Of a stretch of DNA of 64,000 nt, positions 61,033 through 64,000 are shown piece by piece. The notes under the pieces were generated by a model. It was not told the origin of the DNA and ran no database searches. It saw only the letters and a program-made list of their open reading frames with translations. Both the position numbers and the translations under genes were made by a program. The first letter of the stretch is position 1, and each line of letters begins with the position of its first letter. The stretch spans positions 1 to 64,000 of the forward strand of contig CAISFO010000045.1 in the NCBI GenBank assembly GCA_903884655.1, read 5' to 3'. The DNA is from an uncultured Holophagaceae bacterium. GTDB lineage: Bacteria > Acidobacteriota > Holophagae > Holophagales > Holophagaceae.

Positions 61033-62565
61033 TCACGCCTCGCGGAAGTCCTTGGGCCTCAGCCCCAGCTTCTCCAGCCTGGACAGCAGCGTGGAGGGCG
61101 CCAGACCTGCGAGCGCCGCCGCACCGTCCAGTCCAGCGATCTTGCCCTGTGTGTGGCGCAGCAGACGCTGGAGGTAGGCCTGCTCCTGGGCATCCCAGGT
61201 CGGAGGCCTGGAGGCCTTCTCGCCATGGGCGGGCAGGGCCCCGGGGGGCAGGCGCAGCTCCCGCCCCGAGGAAAGGATGGCCGCCCGTTCGAGCAAGTTG
61301 TGGAGCTCGCGGACATTGCCGGGCCAGGCATAGGCTTCCAGCTGTTCCCGCACGGCTTCCGGCAGGCGGATGGGGGGCCGACGGTTCTCCCGGGCGAAAC
61401 GGTCGAGGAAGCCGGTGGCCAGCGCGGCAATGTCGCTGGGCCGCTCGCGAAGGGGCGGCAGATGGATGGGGAAGACGCTGAGCCGGTAGAAGAGGTCCTC
61501 GCGGAACCGGCCCTCTTCCACGGCGGCCCGGAGATCCGCGTGGGTGGCCGCCACCAGCCGCACATCCACCCGGCGGGATTTCTCACTGCCGAGGGGATCG
61601 ATCTCCTTCTCCTGGATGGCGCGCAGCAGCTTGGGCTGGAGATCCAGGGGCAGGTCGCCGATCTCGTCCAGGAAAAGGGTGCCCCCGTCGGCCAGTTCGA
61701 AGCGCCCCTTGCGGGCCGAAGCCGCACCACTGAAGGCACCCTTCACATGGCCGAAGAGTTCGGATTCGATGAGGGTGGCCGGCAGGGCGCTGCAGTTCAC
61801 CTTGATGAAGGGCTTCTCGCGGCGGGGCGAGAGATGGTGCAGGGTCTGGGCGACCTTCTCCTTGCCTGTGCCGGTCTCGCCAGTGATCAGGACCGTGGCT
61901 GCGGTGGGCGCCACCTGGCGCAGCTGCTCGAGGATGGCGCGCATGGCGGGGCTTTCCGCCCGGAGGGGTTCCTGCAGCACGTCCCGTCGCTGTACTTCCC
62001 GGAAGTAGCTGACTTCCTCCGCCAGGTTCCGTTCCCGCTCGGCGAGCCGGGCGAGATGCTCGGCCTGCTTCAGGCCCAGGGCCAGCAGCGAAGCGAAGAC
62101 CCCCACATGATGCAGCACGCTTTCCGGGTACTGGCGGCAGACCATGGCATCGAGGGTCATCAGTCCGAACGTCTCGCCCTGGCTGCGCAGCGGCGCCACC
62201 AGGCAGCTGTGGCCGTGGGGCATCTCCAGCAGGCCGTGGAAGGTGTCCTCGCCGGGATCGTCCTCATCGAACGTGGCGGGGCGGGAGCGGGCCTTCAGGG
62301 CGTTCTGCAGCCGGAGGTTGCCCCGCACGGGAATGGGCGCTTCGGAAAGCTGGGGCGTGGCGAGGGGCCCCAGGGCGTGGGCGACCCGAAGGCCGTCGCC
62401 TTCCCGCAGCAGCACCGTGGCCAGGTCATAGGGCACCAGCTGGCCCAGCCGCTCGAAGGCATGCGCCACCATGCGCTCCGGCTCTTCGCCCAGGGTCAGC
62501 AGGGCGCCGGCTTCCTCCACCAGGCGGGCGCCGGTGAGCGCGGCATCGAGATCCTGAGTCGGCAT
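61033..62565 (-). CDS. Sigma54-dependent activator with GAF domain (NorR-like layout)
   Basis: 510 residues. An N-terminal GAF domain (about 15-175) senses an unknown small ligand. The AAA+ domain has Walker A GETGTGKE (229-236), the sigma54 contact loop GAFSGA (276-281; usually GAFTGA) and Walker B GGTLFLDEIG. The arginine-finger region LREDLFYRLSVFPI-like (FREDLFYRLSVFPIHLPPL) is intact. The C-terminal Fis-type helix-turn-helix spans about 470-505. Start at 62565 (MPTQDLD), with GGAGG upstream. It is divergent from the membrane kinase, 120 bases away, suggesting joint control. Confidence 0.92.
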   Translation of the reverse strand: MPTQDLDAALTGARLVEEAGALLTLGEEPERMVAHAFERLGQLVPYDLATVLLREGDGLRVAHALGPLATPQLSEAPIPVRGNLRLQNALKARSRPATFDEDDPGEDTFHGLLEMPHGHSCLVAPLRSQGETFGLMTLDAMVCRQYPESVLHHVGVFASLLALGLKQAEHLARLAERERNLAEEVSYFREVQRRDVLQEPLRAESPAMRAILEQLRQVAPTAATVLITGETGTGKEKVAQTLHHLSPRREKPFIKVNCSALPATLIESELFGHVKGAFSGAASARKGRFELADGGTLFLDEIGDLPLDLQPKLLRAIQEKEIDPLGSEKSRRVDVRLVAATHADLRAAVEEGRFREDLFYRLSVFPIHLPPLRERPSDIAALATGFLDRFARENRRPPIRLPEAVREQLEAYAWPGNVRELHNLLERAAILSSGRELRLPPGALPAHGEKASRPPTWDAQEQAYLQRLLRHTQGKIAGLDGAAALAGLAPSTLLSRLEKLGLRPKDFREA

Positions 62566-62684
62566 GGGCACCTCCGGGCTGATTCTCGGCATTTCGAGAT
62601 CCCAGTCAAGCCACCTTCTCCCAGGAAGGGGCCGCTCCCCAGGGCTGAAGGTTATACTGCCCGTGACCTTTCAACGGAAACCGC
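62566..62684. promoter_or_regulatory. Divergent control region, sigma54 activator / membrane kinase
   Basis: A -10-like TATACT at 62653-62658 faces the kinase gene; no good -35 is seen. GGAAA lies five bases before the TTG start at 62685. No GG-N10-GC sigma54 promoter was found in this gap, so the activator's targets are probably elsewhere. Confidence 0.35.
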
Positions 62685-64000
62685 TTGACCACACCTGCCA
62701 CCCATTTCGGTTCCTACCGGCTGCTTTCCCGCCTGGGAGAAGGGGCTATGGGCGAAGTGTGGCGGGCGCTCGACCTGCGGCTGGAACGGGAAGTCGCGCT
62801 CAAGATCCTCAAGGATGCCGATGACCTGCGCCGGAAGGCGCTCATCGGTGAGGCCAAGATGGCCTGCCAGCTGAATCATCCGAACATCGCCCACATCTAC
62901 GACGCCGGCGAGGTGGAAGGCACCCCCTACATCGCCATGGAGCTGGTGGAGGGTCGCTCGCTCCGGGCCCTGGTGGGCCGGCCGCTGGAGGTGATCGCGC
63001 TTCAGGATCTGGCGCGGCAGGCTGCTTCGGCCCTCTCCCATGCCCACCATAAGGGCATCGTCCACCGGGATATCAAGCCGGAGAACCTGCTGCTGACGGA
63101 CGAGGGGCAGCTGAAGATCCTGGATTTCGGCATCGCCCGCCGCGGGGGGGAGGACACCGGGCCCGCTCCCATGTCCCACCACATGACCCTGGTGGAGCGG
63201 ACCGCGCCGGGCTACAGCCAGGGCACTCCCGCCTACATGAGCCCCGAGCAGGCGAATGGACAGGTCCTCTCCGGCCAATCCGACCAGTTCAGCCTCGGGG
63301 TGGTGCTCTACGAGTTGGCCACTGCGGTCCATCCCTTCCTGCGCGGCAGCCTGGTGGACACGCTCTATGCGGTCACCCGGGAGGAGCCCCGGCCCCTGTC
63401 CGAGGCCCGTCCGGACCTCCCACGCACCCTCCAGGATGCCATCCACCGCCTGATGGCCAAGGCCCCGAAGGACCGGTTCCCGAACCTCCAGGCCCTGGCC
63501 GCGGGGCTGGCCGAAAACGTCACGACCGCGTCGGTTCCGAACCTGGACCATCCTTCCCTGCGGGGTCGACCAAGTACTTCCCGCTGGCTGCTGGCTGCGG
63601 TGGCTGGGGTGCTGGCCCTGGGCGCGGCCGGGGGCATCTGGTACACGCGCCGCCCCGAGGTGACGGGCCTCGGCGAGGCCCGCAGGGCCTCCCGGGAGGA
63701 CTTCACCAAGGGGCGCAAAGTGGTGGCGATCCTGCCCCTGGAACAGCTGCAGCCCAACCCGGAGCACGCGTGGCTGAGCAACAGCTTTGCCGATGCCATG
63801 GCCTTCGGGCTGGTGCGGCGCGAGGATCTGGCCGTGGTGGACCGGCTCCGGGTGGTGGAGGCCATGCACCAGCTGGGGGATACGCCGGGCCAGGCGCCCA
63901 AGGCGGTCGGGGAACTGGGCCGGCAGCTCAAGGCGGAAATGCTGGTGCTCGGCAGCTACCAGGTGGTGGGAGGTCAGCTGCGCATGGCGGTGCGGGTGGT
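62685..64000 (+). CDS. Membrane Ser/Thr protein kinase with TolB-like extracytoplasmic domain (partial)
   Basis: At least 438 residues; the 3' end is beyond the window. The kinase domain (about 10-270) has GEGAMG, K40 in VALKIL, HRDIKPEN (127-134), DFG (147-149) and YMSPEQANG. One membrane helix follows at about 299-320. The outside part begins with VVAILPLEQLQPNPEHAWLS, a TolB/FlgO-like region as in the two tandem kinases, though those lack the helix. The start is TTG 62685, six codons before FGSYRLLSRLG; no ATG or GTG is in frame near it. Confidence 0.85.
   Translation, partial: MTTPATHFGSYRLLSRLGEGAMGEVWRALDLRLEREVALKILKDADDLRRKALIGEAKMACQLNHPNIAHIYDAGEVEGTPYIAMELVEGRSLRALVGRPLEVIALQDLARQAASALSHAHHKGIVHRDIKPENLLLTDEGQLKILDFGIARRGGEDTGPAPMSHHMTLVERTAPGYSQGTPAYMSPEQANGQVLSGQSDQFSLGVVLYELATAVHPFLRGSLVDTLYAVTREEPRPLSEARPDLPRTLQDAIHRLMAKAPKDRFPNLQALAAGLAENVTTASVPNLDHPSLRGRPSTSRWLLAAVAGVLALGAAGGIWYTRRPEVTGLGEARRASREDFTKGRKVVAILPLEQLQPNPEHAWLSNSFADAMAFGLVRREDLAVVDRLRVVEAMHQLGDTPGQAPKAVGELGRQLKAEMLVLGSYQVVGGQLRMAVRV

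Noticed and set aside
60361..62688. 775-codon plus-strand frame opposite the Yip1-like and sigma54 activator genes
   Set aside because: It spans two well-defined minus-strand genes and their gap, and has no motif of its own.

Overview
The window is a visibly G+C-rich bacterial chromosome segment with dense coding, short intergenic gaps, many ATGA/GTGA overlaps and frequent GTG or TTG starts. I see no rRNA, tRNA, CRISPR array, insertion sequence, integrase or prophage gene. The gene set (SUF Fe-S assembly, a futalosine-pathway menaquinone enzyme, large Ser/Thr kinases with TolB-like and TPR domains, many TPR proteins, outer-membrane barrel and lipoprotein genes) fits a Gram-negative soil or sediment bacterium. 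My best guess is Acidobacteriota, class Holophagae (Geothrix/Holophaga-like); this is inference from gene content, not a database match.

Layout. 0-3.7 kb: sufC (cut by the window edge) and sufB, preceded by a zinc-ribbon/TPR gene, all on the minus strand. 4.0-7.2 kb: a TPR gene, the branched-chain amino acid exporter pair azlCD and a Rossmann/DUF2867 protein. 7.3-9.1 kb: a PAS-PAS-GAF-GGDEF diguanylate cyclase. 9.5-12.8 kb: glycogen phosphorylase and mqnD. 12.8-14.6 kb: an HtrA-type protease divergent from an Hsp20 chaperone, closed by a perfect bidirectional terminator. 14.6-19.9 kb: an FG-GAP lipoprotein, an AtuA-like DUF1446 protein, a Yip1-like membrane protein and a GMC oxidoreductase.

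19.9-33.0 kb is the most interesting region and looks like a storage-granule or lipid-body island. It holds two overlapping ArsA/Get3-like ATPases (one lacking the signature lysine), a PhaR-type regulator with twin palindromes in front of it, a phasin, a patatin-like lipase and a wax ester synthase/DGAT with a histone-H1-like Lys/Pro/Ala tail. A minus operon follows (PHA granule-region protein, acyl-CoA-binding protein, TPR protein), then an orphan ParA ATPase, and a second minus operon of HMG-CoA reductase, ABC1/UbiB-type kinase and a second WS/DGAT. No PHA synthase is visible. The genes together suggest synthesis, coating, remodelling and perhaps nucleoid-based partition of neutral-lipid granules.

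33.2-42.9 kb: ornithine aminotransferase, a MOSC protein, a membrane receptor with a periplasmic binding domain and a cytoplasmic double-CxxC module but no kinase, three exported or surface proteins (one with a nine-G tract in its coding sequence) and an exported amidohydrolase. 42.9-47.4 kb: a tandem pair of very similar Ser/Thr kinase-TolB-TPR proteins. 47.9-55.2 kb: a kelch/galactose-oxidase-like protein, rhodanese plus MFS transporter, a TlpA-like thioredoxin and several small exported proteins around a HAD phosphatase. 55.3-64.0 kb: purF, a BenE-family transporter, miaA overlapping a crotonase-like gene, a second Yip1-like protein, a sigma54 activator with a GAF domain, and a divergent membrane Ser/Thr kinase that runs off the window.
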